A stretch of 64,000 bases of DNA, taken from the NCBI GenBank assembly GCA_963971535.1, contig OZ020591.1:17718823-17782822 (forward strand), read 5' to 3'. Below, piece by piece: positions 30,532-41,782 of this stretch. Both the position numbers and the translations under genes were made by a program. This stretch comes from Notolepis coatsorum. Lineage: Eukaryota; Chordata; Actinopteri; Aulopiformes; Paralepididae. Numbering within the stretch: the stretch's first letter is position 1; every line of letters begins with the position of its first letter. Below the pieces are notes generated by a model. That model was not told the origin of the DNA, did not search any database, and saw only the letters and a program-made list of their open reading frames with translations.

Positions 30532-32285
30532 TTCTGTATGATGTTATGAGCAAGTCAGTATATGGTTTGCTTTGGCAATGGTAAAAATAAAGCCTTGTTG
30601 AACTTGAGTTCGAAACGAAAACCCACAAACCAAAAGTATTATATAACCAGATATCAATTAGACATAGCAGCGTTTTTATAGATTGAGGGGAGGAGCCTAA
30701 TTTCCGATGATGAGATTACATTAGGCAGAAAGAAAACAAAAATAAGAGTAAATTGTCATTTTACTCTGAACAAAATCACACCACATTGAATTACTTTCTC
30801 TGAATGTTTTGTTTTGTAGCAGGTCGTTTTGTTATATCAGTCATCTTTAGTGATCTGGATATCCGTTCAAAACCACCGCAGTGCTCCATCTCCTCATCAT
30901 ATAGTCTCTGTCTTTACTAGATGGAAAGGATCACTGCCAAACCCAAGGCTAATAAATGGAGGCTAAGTCACCAGTCAATCATTCAATGGGAGATGGGGGT
31001 ACGGGCACATGCTCAGATATCCCTGTTGGAGTGTTGGGCTGTAAATGGTAAATGGTGCATTTACTGTATATAGCAGCTTTTATCCAAAACGCTTTACAAT
31101 TTGTTCCTCACATTTGACCCATTCACTCTCACATTCACACACCGATGCGGAGGCAACCATGCAAGGTGCCAACCTGCTCATCGGGAGCAATTAGGGGTTA
31201 AGTGACACTGCCGGGGAGGAGCGGGAATCGAACCGGGAATCTTCCAACTACCAGACGACCGCTCTATCTCCTGAGCCACTGTCGCCCCAATTACTGACTG
31301 AATTCAGCAGCAGATCCACCTGTTGGTGGCCTTTGACATACAAATTGTAGTAAGACCTAAAAACACAGATCTATGATCATTTATAAGCATGCTCATTATG
31401 AAGAGCGGGAATCAAACCGGGAACCTCCGGATTACCAGATGACTAGTAATGAGTACTGTTCATGTACTATTTCACAGTCAGAACCTTGTTCGTTCCCGTA
31501 TACCAGACATCAAATGAGCTGGGAAATTACACAATGTGAATTATAAAAACAGAATACGTGGTGCGATTTATAATCTTATAAAAATAGAGAGCAAAAGAAA
31601 CAGTAATTACAACCTGTGAATTGTTCAAACGTATTTTGATCCAGTCGGTTCCAGATGTTATTGAACCGTTTCCCGGTTGGAAAACGGGTCTCGGTTCCCG
31701 ACCCTAGTAGTGACACGAGTTAAGTCTTCCTGATTGAACGCCAAGAACTAAGATTCATTTGGACACAAAATTAGGTGTTTGCAAACAGGCCCACCTGTGT
31801 CTCCAGCGGGTTGGCTAGGAGGAGGATTCCGGTCGTGAGACTTTATGTGGCTGTCCATTTTTCTGCGGACGGAAACAGTATAGGGACACTGTAGACATCT
31901 ATACAGGCCCCCGGTTTTCTCCCATCCAATGCGTCTGTTGAAGGACAAGCCTGTAGAATAGAAAACAGGGGACTGATTAAACGGTGCATTTATATAGCAG
32001 CTTTTATCCAAAGCACTTTACAATATTTATTCCTCACCCATTCACTCACACATTCACACACCGATGGCAGAGGCAACCATGCAAGGTGCTGACCTGCTCA
32101 TCGGGAGAAGTTAGGGGTTAAGTGTCTTGCTCAAGGACACTTCGACATGCTGCCCAGGAATCGAACCGGGAACCTTCCAACTACCAGACAACTGCTCTAC
32201 CTCCTGAGCCACTGTCGCCCCAATTAATGACTGAATTCAGCAGCAGATCCACCTGTTGGTGGCCTTTAACATAAAGATTGTAGTA
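30532..32285 (-). repeat. Duplicated block C
   Basis: Same order as A and B, starting inside the intron at GTATGATGTTATGAGCAAGT. It contains a SINE (31060-31293), SINE head (31405-31445), TCGGGAACCGAGACC segment, zinc-finger exon C, a SINE (31985-32225), then the same L1 start as block B. No copy of the 78-bp exon is left: the DIRS-like DNA replaces it. Confidence 0.85.
31795..31950 (-). CDS. Putative C2H2 zinc-finger exon C (156 bp)
   Basis: Splice signals and phase 1-1 are as in A and B. The finger reads YRCLQCPYTVSVRRKMDSHI followed by KSHDR, with leader NRRIGWEKTGGL. Differences from exon B are L-G in the leader (two bases in one codon), T-S at helix +6, M-I after the first His and P-D after the last His. 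All are amino-acid replacements and none is silent. The helix code (-1, +3, +6) is V, K, S. Both zinc-ligand pairs and the hydrophobic core are kept. Confidence 0.55.
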
Positions 32286-32287
32286 AG

Positions 32288-32824
32288 GACTTCCGGTGAT
32301 GACGGTGTAGGTGCAAGTCGCGTGTAGGAGGTCTCCTGGTCGAAACTTCAAGATTTACCTACAAACACAGTTTTTTTGTTTGAAACGAAGTAACAGACGA
32401 CAGTTCATATTGAGAATTATCATTCAATTGCAAAATGAGCAGTAAACATAAAGCGCCGAGCAGTGTCTCAACTCTGGCTAGCAAGGTCTCCAAGATGGCG
32501 GCGGCAAATATGGAAGCTGACGACACGCACAAAGTAATTCCCGAGACCATATCCATGAACCAACTGGTCATAGAACTGGATAAACAACGAGCCTCACTCC
32601 TCATAGAACTGGATAAACAACGAGCCTCACTCCTCATAGAACTGGATAAACAACGAGCCTCACTCCTCATAGAACTGGATAAACAACGAGCCTCACTCCG
32701 AGAGGACATTTCGGCTCTAATTCAGGAGTCAGTTAAGCCGCTACAGTCTTCGGTAGACGCACTCCGCGAGACGATGAATAGCTTCCAGGGCCGCTTAGCT
32801 ACCATGGAGACAGGGCTCCCGAGT
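32288..32824 (+). pseudogene. L1-type ORF1 fragment with 11-residue repeats (copy C)
   Basis: Matches the copy at 25953-26445. The ATG is at 32435. The same N-terminal region is followed by four tandem IELDKQRASLL units instead of three, then REDISALIQESVKPLQSSVD and MNSFQGRLATMETGLPSATI. The frame continues slightly further than in copy B before the shared repeat begins at about 32825. Nothing downstream of the coiled coil remains, so it cannot be a functional ORF1. Confidence 0.75.
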
Positions 32825-33027
32825 GCCACCATTTTAGTCGCACTGTGCGACCGAAAATCAGTTCGGTGCGACTTAATGTTTTCCCTTGTCGCACTGGTGC
32901 TCCTAGCTCCCAGCAGGTCTATCTGTCTGTGTGTATGTGTAGTCTTTCCCCCCGGCCCTGGCCATGTGCGTTCTCAATTTTTATTTTTTTTATAATAACC
33001 TCTGCCTTTGATTGGCTCTAACACGTG

Positions 33028-34457
33028 TGTCGTGTATTTATCTAAATGAAACATGAAATATAGCAACTAAAAATGTACAAAATAATATTAGATGAAATTG
33101 CTGATTTGACAGAAGGGCCATTTGAAAACCCCATGTTAGTTATCTCTGTGGCCCCAGGCTAAAGAGGTTGAGACAGTGACTCCCCCGACCAGGTGCCAGG
33201 TCATTAAGGTCATAAACTGACCCCTCCAGGCTATATTGAGATGGGCAGAAAGGAGTGATATGTACTTTAGCTAAAGAGGAACAAAAGCTTACTTGGAATG
33301 ACTCATTTCCCCCACCGGGCGAACCTAGTTGGTAAGAGATAAAAGAGGAACTAATTATCTTAGAACAGGAAACCAACTTAAAATACAGTTGAGATCAAAA
33401 GGTCATATTGACACTAAGCTAAGCAAATTCAGGTTACAACACGGCAGATGCTCACTAAGGTCCAGAGGTCAGAGAGATGACACCAGACTATTTGGAAGTC
33501 TCCCCCATTTAGACTGTGTAAACATTGTGTCACAAGAACAGTAGGACGTGTCACTCATTGAAAGGATCCCCTAATAAGGTAATATGAATGGCTAACTGCT
33601 AAAACAGCCCGGTGGATTCTACTGTGAAAACGTTGTGTCAGCAGACCAAGGCTGACGTGTCACTCAGCGAGAAGATCCTTTGGCCAATGGAGAAGCCCGA
33701 GCCCTGGGACACACGTCTTGGGGGAAGTTCCTTCTTCTTCCCTTTTAAGCAGGGCTGATGGAGATGGAAGGGAGACACACACAGGCGAGGAGACAGAGAG
33801 GATCCTGGAGATGAACGGAGACACAGACCTGGAGATGGACTGAGACACAGACCTGGAGCGACACACACACCGGCTGACAGAAGGAACCTGGAGATGAGCG
33901 CTCCTTGCTTGAGCGCTGAACCTCCACCGACGGAGAGAATCACCAACTGGAGCTCGAGAGCCGAGCCGGAGACTCAGAGCCACTGACACCCGATGACAGA
34001 CGATCGCCTCGCAGCAGGAGAGCCTGCCACGGAGAGAGACAAAATCAAGCGCTCCCTGCCTGAGCGCGGATACTCACGGAGACCCAGGGTTGCCTTAGCA
34101 ACCACACCAGCCCCAAAGAGAAGCCGCGTGTTGTCATGGGAAACCCGAGAGACAACACCACCACCACCGGAGAAACGGCTCTGATCGGCCCCAGCTGATC
34201 AGATCATGGACAGAACTGCCACACCAAAGAGACGATTAAATTGAAGTAAAGATCTTGTACTTGTTTGATTCATAGCTGTGGTTTATTTAGAAATGGAAAT
34301 AAACACACCAGTTTGTTTTATTCAGACCACCTCGTCAGCTTCTTTTCCTTAAATAGAACCAAACATCTGAAATACCAAACAATGCAGAGGAGAAGGGTAA
34401 AAGACTATACAATCACAGAACTTAGATATAGATATAAATGAAGCAAAAGATACTTCA
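33028..34457 (+). mobile_element. Probable solo LTR (1430 bp), fossil
   Basis: Begins TGTCGTG and ends TACTTCA, flanked by CGTG at 33024-33027 and 34458-34461. The repeat it interrupts is continuous in block B (near 26640-26650). It has a promoter-like CCCTTTTAAGCAGG near 33740, a run of CAGACCTGGAGATG-type short repeats, and AATAAAC signals near 34300. No internal coding region. Retroviral or Gypsy-like, family not assigned. It inserted after the B/C duplication. Confidence 0.6.
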
Positions 34458-34643
34458 CGTGCATTCTGCAAAGACCATCCCCGATCTGCCTCCGATTGGC
34501 TCTGATCATCACCCTGAAATTTGTATTCGCTAAATGACTGGCTAAACAAAATCAACTTTCGGAATTGAAACAATAAATAAGCACATCGTCTCATACTGGT
34601 TTCATAATACAACGTTTTCCGAATGGACATTTGGATTAAACAA

Positions 34644-35560
34644 GTGATTGATTGAATTGATTGAAAACTTTATTAACAGATTGCAGAATGGGTACAGTAC
34701 AGTACAGCTCAATACATACAATTGTTAAGGGGATGCAGACCAGAGAAAGACTTAGGAGGGGTGGGTGGGGGACACTGTACAACTGTACAAACAAAACTGT
34801 ACATTGGATTATTGACAAGACCATACTTGGTAATTTACTGTACATTGGAGGGGGTTGTGTTCGGACATTTACAGGGGCCAGTTTCGAGTTGCAGTCTCCC
34901 TTAGGTGTTTTTTGAGTGTTTTTGAACGTGGGTAGCGATTCACATTCCTTTACAGCTTTGGGTAGGGCGTTCCACATTGATGTGGCATAATTGCGAAACG
35001 TGTTTAGTCCCTTGTTTGAGCCGAATCTGGGTTTAACATGATTTGTGGAGCTCCCTCTGGTGTTGTGATCGTGGTATTCACTGACCTTTGGGAAGTATTT
35101 TGACATGTACATGGGTACCTTGGTCGTGTAGTGTATCTTGTAGACCAGGCCCATTGCAAGTTGCTGTACTCTGTCGTCTACTCTAAGCCATCCTAGGTTG
35201 TCAAAGTGGGCAGGGGTGAGGTGGGTTCTAGGAGTAAGGTCAAGCAGTAGTCTGACCAGTTTGTTTTGAGATGTTTGTAATTTTGTTTTTAGCGCCTTTG
35301 AGGTGCTTTGGTACCATGAGGTGCAAGCATAGTCGTAGTACCCTTGAATGAGTGCTCCTGCTAGAGTCTTCAGGGTATTCTTGTTTACCAGTGAGGAGAT
35401 CCGGTACAAGAATCGAGTTCGTTGGTTGACTTTTTTTATTACATTGGATGCCATTTTGTCACAGGAAAGATTTGCCTCTAGGATGGAACCCAGGTAGGTA
35501 ATATCTTCTTTCCTTGTGTATGCAGTGATGCTTTCCCAGCGGAACACAAGCTGCTTTACA
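34644..35560 (-). mobile_element. LINE 3' fragment with RT C-terminal region
   Basis: Minus-strand frame 35547-34636 encodes the post-RT region of a non-LTR element: DITYLGSILEANLSCDKMAS, GALIQGYYDYACTSWYQST, QNKLVRLLLDL, and NTFRNYATSMWNALPKAVKE. It ends in a 3' UTR with TGCAGAATGGGTACAGTACA (plus strand) and an ATTGA-rich tail (34644-34665). About 300 codons of this piece are open, apart from the last part, which is 3' UTR read-through. The endonuclease and RT core are absent. CR1, L2 or RTE-like; family uncertain. Confidence 0.75.
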
Positions 35561-35745
35561 CAGGTATGTCTGTGTCATGCACGTTAATTAAGCTATGTAA
35601 CGTTAGAGCGCAGCGAACGTTAAGATAACAGGAGCCGTCGGCCAACAAAGTTGTTTCAACAAATGTATTCACAAAATGGATTATCATTCAAACGTTATTG
35701 AAGCCTCCCGTGACCAGTAAGTAGGTACTACTACTCAACCGCAGC
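35561..35745. other. Short unassigned segment
   Basis: Contains TTAACGTTCG/CGAACGTTAA-like words and GGATTATCATTCAAACGTTA. It may be the left end of the ISL2EU element or host DNA. No inverted end could be fixed. Confidence 0.3.
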
Positions 35746-35747
35746 AA

Positions 35748-35902
35748 TGTTCACTATGAATTGAAAAGGGGGGACCCTGATGTAAACAAGACAAACGTCT
35801 TTCTCTGGTCTGCATCCCCTTAACAATTGTGTGTATTGAGCTGTACTGTATTGTACCCATTCTGCAATCTGTTAATAAAGTTTTCAATCAATCAATCAGT
35901 CA
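35748..35902 (+). repeat. LINE 3' tail, (ATCA)n end
   Basis: Contains GGGGGACCCTGATGTAAACA, CTGGTCTGCATCCCCTTAAC and an AATCAATCAATCA tail. The same 3' end closes the LINE at 34644 (opposite strand) and recurs at 45270-45415, 45466-45590, 50455-50600 and 50650-50775. Confidence 0.75.
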
Positions 35903-36169
35903 TGACCAACTTGGATCACTTGATGTACAACAACATGAAAACATGTCTGAACAGCGGAGCTCTGGTTCGTCTGCACCGACTGGGCCTCAACAATCCAAAC
36001 AAAAATTCATGAAAAAACGCTGTTATTACTCCTCGTTCATATTCAGAGTGAGCCTGTGTGTTTTATGTCTGCCTAGTCTACCTGTGGTCAAAGTACAAAT
36101 AAGAACGCTAACAGGCAATCATTCATTTCTATTTTGCTTTAATCTTTATAGCATTTTGTGCATGGACAG

Positions 36170-36432
36170 CCTACTGCCAACTTCCCTAACCCTGCTGTAC
36201 AAGTGGTCAACCCCACAAAGGAACAAGGGGCCTGCAGAAAGCCACCAAGGAAACGGTAGTTAACTTTAGACAAACTACAACATTTAATGCCTCTTGTGAT
36301 TGTATTGTTTTATTCCAAAATAACACAAATTATGGTTGTACAGACTCATGAAAACGTTGCAAGAGGCATCCACCTCCAGCACCATTGAGGAAACCCCAGA
36401 AGAGACTGTGTGTGTGATCTTCAATGGTGAGC
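36170..36432 (+). pseudogene. Upstream exons of the ISL2EU transposase gene (tentative)
   Basis: Open segments read NFPNPAVQVVNPTKEQGACR, and then TLQEASTSSTIEETPEETV before a GTGAGC donor near 36426. They lie in the right place to be N-terminal linker exons of the transposase at 37432. No THAP or other DNA-binding domain is visible. Confidence 0.35.
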
Positions 36433-36459
36433 GATGATCCTAGCTGTTTACACATTTCA

Positions 36460-36880
36460 AGTTCAAGTTTCAAGTTGTTTATTATTCGTCATAATAAAAT
36501 ACAGAATACTTTATGATGAAATGCTAGTTTCTGTATGAGCCCCTGAGAGTGTGCTTCATAAAGTAAAAAAAAGTAAGTAAGTAAAAAGTAAGTAAAGGAA
36601 TGTTCAGTCAATACATATATACAATACAGAGTAAATGAGATTCAAGATTCAAGAGGTTTATTTGTCACATACATACCAGGGCATACAGTGAAATGTAGGT
36701 GGTCATGCTCGCATCAATTGTGCAATAATACTAATAATAAAATAGACATAAAAGAAAGTTGGGGAAGTCATCGGGTTGACTGACAGGCGGTGCTTCAGCC
36801 TCAGCAGAAGGGGCTCCCTTGTTTAATAGGGGAAGCTGTAAAAAAGAAAAAGATGGGATCAAAATGCTATCATTAACATG
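36460..36880 (-). repeat. Two LINE 3' ends in minus orientation
   Basis: TTTCAAGTTGTTTATTATTC (36466-36490) and TTCAAGAGGTTTATTTGTCA (36647-36670) are reversed 3' ends of jockey/Rex1-type LINEs. Each is followed by a short 3' UTR piece. No coding sequence. Confidence 0.6.
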
Positions 36881-36923
36881 TAAATACGTGTCTTTCCAGA
36901 GACTGTGGAGCCACCCCTCCCTT

Positions 36924-37418
36924 ATTTTTTTTTTTTTTATTGGTCTTTTTCCCCCTCCATTTTCCTCCGATTTTCTCCCATCCCAATGTTAGTCGTATGC
37001 CAATTCCCAGTCCCTTCCTGGTCGCTGCGCACTTACCCCACACAGTCCGATCATCTGGAAGAGTGGAGGCTACCACGTGCTTCCTCCGACACACGTCCAG
37101 CCAATCACCGCTTCTTTTCACCTGGCAGCGCGGATTCTCATTGAGAGGGCGTAGCGTGTGGGAGGACCACACTATCCCCCTCACGTCCAATCCGCGCTTA
37201 GCAGGCGCCCCGACCGAACTGTAGGAGTCGCTGTTTACAACGACCCGGACCCACCCCGCCAGCTTCTCCCACCCTCTGATACAGCCAATTGTATCAGTGC
37301 AGACGGCCAGCCAAGCTGGTGACAACCCCGGAGCTGTGAGCTGGATTCGAACAGGCAAATCCAGCTCAGCTCCGGGGCTGGTGACGAACGCAATCTCCGC
37401 TCGGCCACCTAACCGCCT
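36924..37418 (-). mobile_element. tRNA-derived SINE, second family (full length)
   Basis: A 13-bp target duplication CCACCCCTCCCTT flanks it (36911-36923 and 37419-37431). The minus-strand head contains the tRNA-like part with GGATTCGAACAGG (plus strand reading), then a body with AGGAGTCGCTGTTTACAACG and CCAATCACCGCTTCTTTTCA, and a 3' end GGGATGGGAGAAAATCGGAG with a T/A-rich tail. It interrupts the ISL2EU transposase gene. Confidence 0.85.
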
Positions 37419-37431
37419 CCACCCCTCCCTT

Positions 37432-38117
37432 CTGAACAAGGTCAACTGGAAGGGGGACCAGAAGAGGAGCCAAATGTTTGCATACAGTACTGGGTTCACA
37501 TATGAACGATTCAACCACCTGTGCACAATATTTGGCATTCCAAATGATCCATGTGCCACTCAAATAAATGACCCCTTAAAATACCAGCGGAATGATTGGC
37601 AAGTTGTTGAGATGCCCCTGCGTAGCCAGCTGTTATTTGTTTTAATGAAACTATGCAACAATGAAGACTTGAAAAACCTTGCCTTTAGATTGAGCATAAC
37701 CGTGCAAAGTGCAAGTAATCTTTTCTACTCCTGGATTCATTATATGTTCGACGTATTGGGTGCAATACCAATTTGGCCTCACAGAGATGTCATTATGGCA
37801 AATATGCCAGACACCTACAAAACGGATTATCCATCAACATTTGCAATATTGGATTGCACTGAACTAAAAATGGAACGGCCTACCTCACTGGTGTTGCAAA
37901 GTCAGAGCTATTCGAGTTACTGCACTTTTCACAGGCACTATGTCTGACAAGGAGATAGTCAGAGAGAGTGGTCTCATCCCACTACTGGAGAAACAGATAG
38001 AAATTGGCTATCTGCAAAGAGGTGATGGCCTAATGGCCGATAAGGGCTTTTTGATATCGTCCTCTGTCAGACTGCAGTTAAACCTGCCACCCTTTGTGAG
38101 GTCTAAGAGGCAAATGT
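37432..38117 (+). pseudogene. ISL2EU transposase (DDE_4-type) fragment
   Basis: After the SINE the frame reads FTYERFNHLCTIFGIPND (helix-turn-helix region), PLRSQLLFVLMKLCNNEDLK, RLSITVQSASNLFYSWIHYM, then ILDCTELKMERPTSL, the first catalytic Asp region of DDE_4 transposases. A frame change near 37895 follows. The rest reads GTMSDKEIVRESGLIPLLE, then GDGLMADKGFLISSSVRLQL with the second catalytic Asp (MADKGF), ending NLPPFVRSKRQM. Roughly 230 residues of the catalytic part are visible. The enzyme would cut and paste the element. Here the SINE, the frame shift and loss of the N-terminus make it inactive. Confidence 0.8.
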
Positions 38118-38570
38118 AAATGACCAAAAAAAAAAGATTTTGTTTGACTTTTTTGTTTGTTCTTTGTTATTTTAAATTTGTTATATACATTTATTATTTG
38201 AATGGCTTACGGCTATAATGTACTTGATGTTTGTTTGTTATGTTGCATATTTGAAATAAACTTCAATCAAATCAAATATATTATTTTATATGTATGCATC
38301 AGAGAATGGCTTCTTGTGTTTAGCCAACACCCATGGCACTGAGTGAGGACTTGGTTGCTTTTTCTCTTTGTGACATAGATTTAACAATAATTCTGCTTGC
38401 AGCTTGATATGATGATTTCATTCCATTTATTTTATAACCAATAGGGCATACAGACCCTCACACTTGTTTACACTGTTGATTTCTCTCATATTGTTAGATT
38501 CAAATGCCTATATTTATATATTTCTACTATTACCCTCTTACTAGTTATGCTGTAGTTGTCATACTGTCTC

Positions 38571-38739
38571 TATTTATATAATACAACTCTGTACACATAC
38601 ATCTGATTAACACTACACTATTAATTAGTATATTTGTACCCAGTTTAACCACCTGTACATTGTATTTAAACTGGGTACAAAATATACAAATTAATAGTGT
38701 ATTGTTAGTCAGATGTATGTGTACAGAGCTGTATTATAT
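38571..38739. repeat. Near-perfect hairpin between convergent genes
   Basis: Arms 38571-38648 and 38666-38739 are inverted copies (AATACAACTCTGTACACATA, CTATTAATTAGTATATTTGT) with a loop of under 20 bp. It lies between the 3' ends of the plus-strand transposase and the minus-strand second gene. It could be a MITE or a structure tied to 3' end formation of both transcripts. Confidence 0.8.
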
Positions 38740-38759
38740 AGGGGGGGTCTTATCTTATT

Positions 38760-39200
38760 CCATAATTATATACGTTTCTCACCTGGTGGCTTAGGCCACA
38801 TCCCACAGGATATGTCCTGCCGCAAACTTCGACCTCAGGTGTGTCTTCTGCTGCAAGGTAGCTTATAGGCACATCTGTCATCTCTTTCATGAGCTTGTAT
38901 GTATTTGTTCCTAGTGTTTGCCTAGACACATAAATAGCATTATTAGCAAGAGCATGACTGATGGTAAATATAAATAAATAAATAAATAAATAAATAATAT
39001 GCAGTACACAGAATGGAATAACGTACTTGTTGTGGGTATAGTTGGATGTTATAGGCTTCCGCTTACGATTTACTTTGGCCTTGGCTACCACCACATTGTG
39101 GAGATCTGTTCTGTTTTTGCACGCCAAATGTCCAGTGTGTGCATCAAGCCCACTGTATGTGAACAGTAACCTGGCATACTGTAAAAAAATTTATTTTAAA
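38760..39200 (-). pseudogene. ISL2EU second gene, downstream exons
   Basis: Minus-strand frames read QYARLLFTYSGLDAHTGHLA followed by CKNRTDLHNVVVAKAKVNRK (39190-39040), and then QTLGTNTYKLMKEMTDVPIS followed by YLAAEDTPEVEVCGR (to about 38800), separated by an AT-rich intron-like gap with (AAAT)n. They match, by style and position, the auxiliary ORF of ISL2EU elements that follows a SWIM finger. Function in transposition is not known to me. Partial. Confidence 0.5.
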
Positions 39201-39282
39201 AGATCAGCTTGGTGGCATGTTTATCCAAAGCAACTTACATGTTTTGTACAACAAGACAGCAGTGTAGGTTCGTTTTTTTTCC

Positions 39283-39388
39283 ATTTCAGATAATGAAATC
39301 TTTTTCCAGTCAACATCTAGTTGTTTTTATTTCAGATAATGAAATCGTTTACCAGTCAACATCTAGTTTTTTATATTTCAGATAATGA
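39283..39388. repeat. Three tandem copies of a ~49-bp unit
   Basis: TTTCAGATAATGAAATC followed by CCAGTCAACATCTAGTT occurs twice in full and once in part (39283, 39332 and 39377). A small minisatellite immediately left of the TTAA element. Confidence 0.8.
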
Positions 39389-39420
39389 TTGAAGAAGTGT
39401 GTCTTTAGTCGACACGTTAA

Positions 39421-40299
39421 CACATTGGGCGCCGGGGGTTGTGCCCATCTTATACCACTCTCTGCCACCGTTGAAAGCCTATGTAGATGTCGATTATCTA
39501 TCGTTCAGGATGTGGGAACGTTATATTTTTTCATTCATACATTGTTGTGTTAATACCTTCGAGAATAAGTATGTTTTTAATCTTTTCTGCTGTAATTCCA
39601 AAAACAGTAGTTATAGGCCCTGAAGCATAATAGATTATCGATTGGCGTTTCTTTCCCATACACGCTATATTAAAAAATTCAAATGTATATGATCGGTATA
39701 CATTATGCTTCATCATGCGTGGAGGAAAGGGGGGGGGGGGGGGGTCGTTTATAATTCCTTGATCGTCAGTAACGGCTTTATGTAGTATGGGTGGATATAT
39801 TGATCAGACTGTTTGCAAACAAGGAAATGCACAATCGGGTTGAAAATAACATTACTGCCCCCTTACCGTGCGCCGATGAGACTGGCGGAGAAAGATCCCA
39901 ATTATTCGACGACGATCACCTAGATCCATTTCCGGTTTGTATGGCACAATAAACGCCAAAATCATATTGATTTTTGCTTTATGGCAGCGATCCATATGTA
40001 CTATAGTGTTTGTCAGGAGTCCCGTAGCAAGATGTGACTGCCGGAGGAATTTCCTCGACGCACGATGACACTTTCCGGTTTTTGAGTGTGTAACTGGCCC
40101 GACCATCCACCAGGCGGCGGTATTGAGCCGTTGCAGTCCCATTTAGGGTCCCGCTAGGGCACCGGGGGCTGGGTGGAGGAATTATGAATGCCATGGCGAA
40201 AAAATTAAATATTGATCTCAAAAACGCTGTACAGCGATGTTGGCGGTCAACGCATGGTGGGCAATATAACGCTGGAAAGCGATTTTGGCAACCAATGTG
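39421..40299. mobile_element. piggyBac-like TTAA element (879 bp)
   Basis: TTAA at 39417-39420 and 40300-40303 flank inverted ends CACATTGGGCGCC and GGCAACCAATGTG. TTAA target sites are the signature of piggyBac-type transposons. No transposase frame; a G-run of about 16 lies near 39729-39744. It has inserted into the second gene region of the ISL2EU element. Confidence 0.8.
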
Positions 40300-40689
40300 T
40301 TAAGGACAGCATTAGCTGTTACAGGCTGGTCTACAGCTCCACCCTGTGGGCATACTGAGCCTGTATAATATCTAATGTATAAAAGTATAATGTCTCACGT
40401 CATGGAAAAGGTGTGGTATGTTTACTTGTGTTCTGAAATACACAGCATTGTAGACACAACCCGACTCATTTATTGTACAAACATTAGCTAGCTAGCTCAT
40501 TCATTCATTCATTCATTCATTCATTCATTCAGCTTGATAGGATGATAAACATCATCCAAGTTAGCTAACGCTGTCGTTAACGTTAGCCATTTGTTGTCGT
40601 CGACTAACGACGCACTTCTTCAATCATTATCTGAAATGAAAAAGAATAACTAGATGTACGATTTCAATAGCAATAACAACTTGATATTA

Positions 40690-40975
40690 CAAAAAGCAGA
40701 ACGTACCCAGCAGTACATGAACAAGCTTGGTCCACAATATTGTGCTCGTCGAACTTTACATAGAGCTCATGTGGTTTCTCACTCTTGCACTGCGACCTAT
40801 ACGCTAGTGCCTCTATTGTGGTTGTGCCTCCATCTTTCTGCATCTTAATGCTGTGGATATATCCCTCCATGGCATATTGTAGCCCCTTTTGTCGGGACCT
40901 GGAGGATATTGCAGCGTTATTTCTCCAAAATGAGTCTGTTAAGGCGACTGATACGTTACGGAGACCCTCCATGGT
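40690..40975 (-). pseudogene. ISL2EU second gene, SWIM-finger exon
   Basis: The minus-strand frame reads MEGLRNVSVALTDSFWRNNA, then YAMEGYIHSIKMQKDGG, then YRSQCKSEKPHELYVKFDEH and ACSCTAG, where a donor-like GTACGT ends the exon. The CSCTAG piece is the start of a SWIM zinc finger (CxC...CxH), and the rest would lie in the next exon. This matches the auxiliary protein encoded opposite the transposase in ISL2EU elements. The exon itself is intact. Confidence 0.6.
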
Positions 40976-41782
40976 GGCTTTGTTGAATTTCAGAATCCCG
41001 GAAGTGTTGCGGTGGTCTATATGGCTCTCAGCTTGTCGGACGTAGCAACAGTAACCAAGGGGGGCCTGGCTTTGAGAAAGGTCAATTACTGACTGAATTC
41101 AGCAGCAGATCCACCTGTTGGTGGCCTTTGACATTATGTTTATTTTTTGTGTGTAAATAATGTAATGTAAAAAGGGTAGGCAATTATAAGCCTCGGCTTC
41201 AGCCTACACCTTTTCGGTAATTTTATTTATTTTTTAGTTTTAATTTTTTTTTATAGTACTATGCTTTGTAGAATCAGACCGAAATAAAATCATTCATTCA
41301 TTCATTCATTCAAGAGCGGGAATCAAACCGGGAACCTCCGGATTACCAGATGACTGCTCTACCTCCTGAGCCACTGTCATCCAAAAAGGGCTGGAGACTG
41401 TTTATCCGACTCAGTAGACTGTACCGTTCATGTACTATTTCACAGTCGGAACCTTGTTGGTTCCCGTATACCAGACATCAAATGAGCTGGGAAATTACAC
41501 AATGTGAATTATAAAAACAGAATAAGTGGTGCGATTTATAATCTTATAAAAATAGAGAGCAAAAGAAACAACAGTAATTACAACCTGTGAATTGATCATG
41601 GGAATAAAAAATTCAAACGTATTTTCATCCAGTCGGTTCCAGATGTTATTGAACCGGTTCCCGGTTGGAAAACGGGTCTCGGTTCCCGACCCTAGTAGTG
41701 ACACGAGTTAAGTCTTCCTGATTGAACGCCAAGAACTAAGATTAATTTGGACACAAAATCAGGTGTTTGCAAACAGGCCCAC

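Larger units (their letters stand above)
35903..41050. mobile_element. ISL2EU-type DNA transposon with convergent genes
   Basis: A plus-strand DDE transposase (up to 38117) and a minus-strand gene with a SWIM zinc-finger and YqaJ-type context (from about 40975 to 38760) converge, as in ISL2EU elements. Nested in it are a SINE (36924-37418), a TTAA element (39421-40299) and LINE tails (36460-36880). The outer inverted ends were not securely identified. Confidence 0.7.

Noticed and set aside
36873-37559. 228-codon minus-strand frame
   Set aside because: It is a read-through of the SINE at 36924-37418. The same frames appear in every copy of that SINE.
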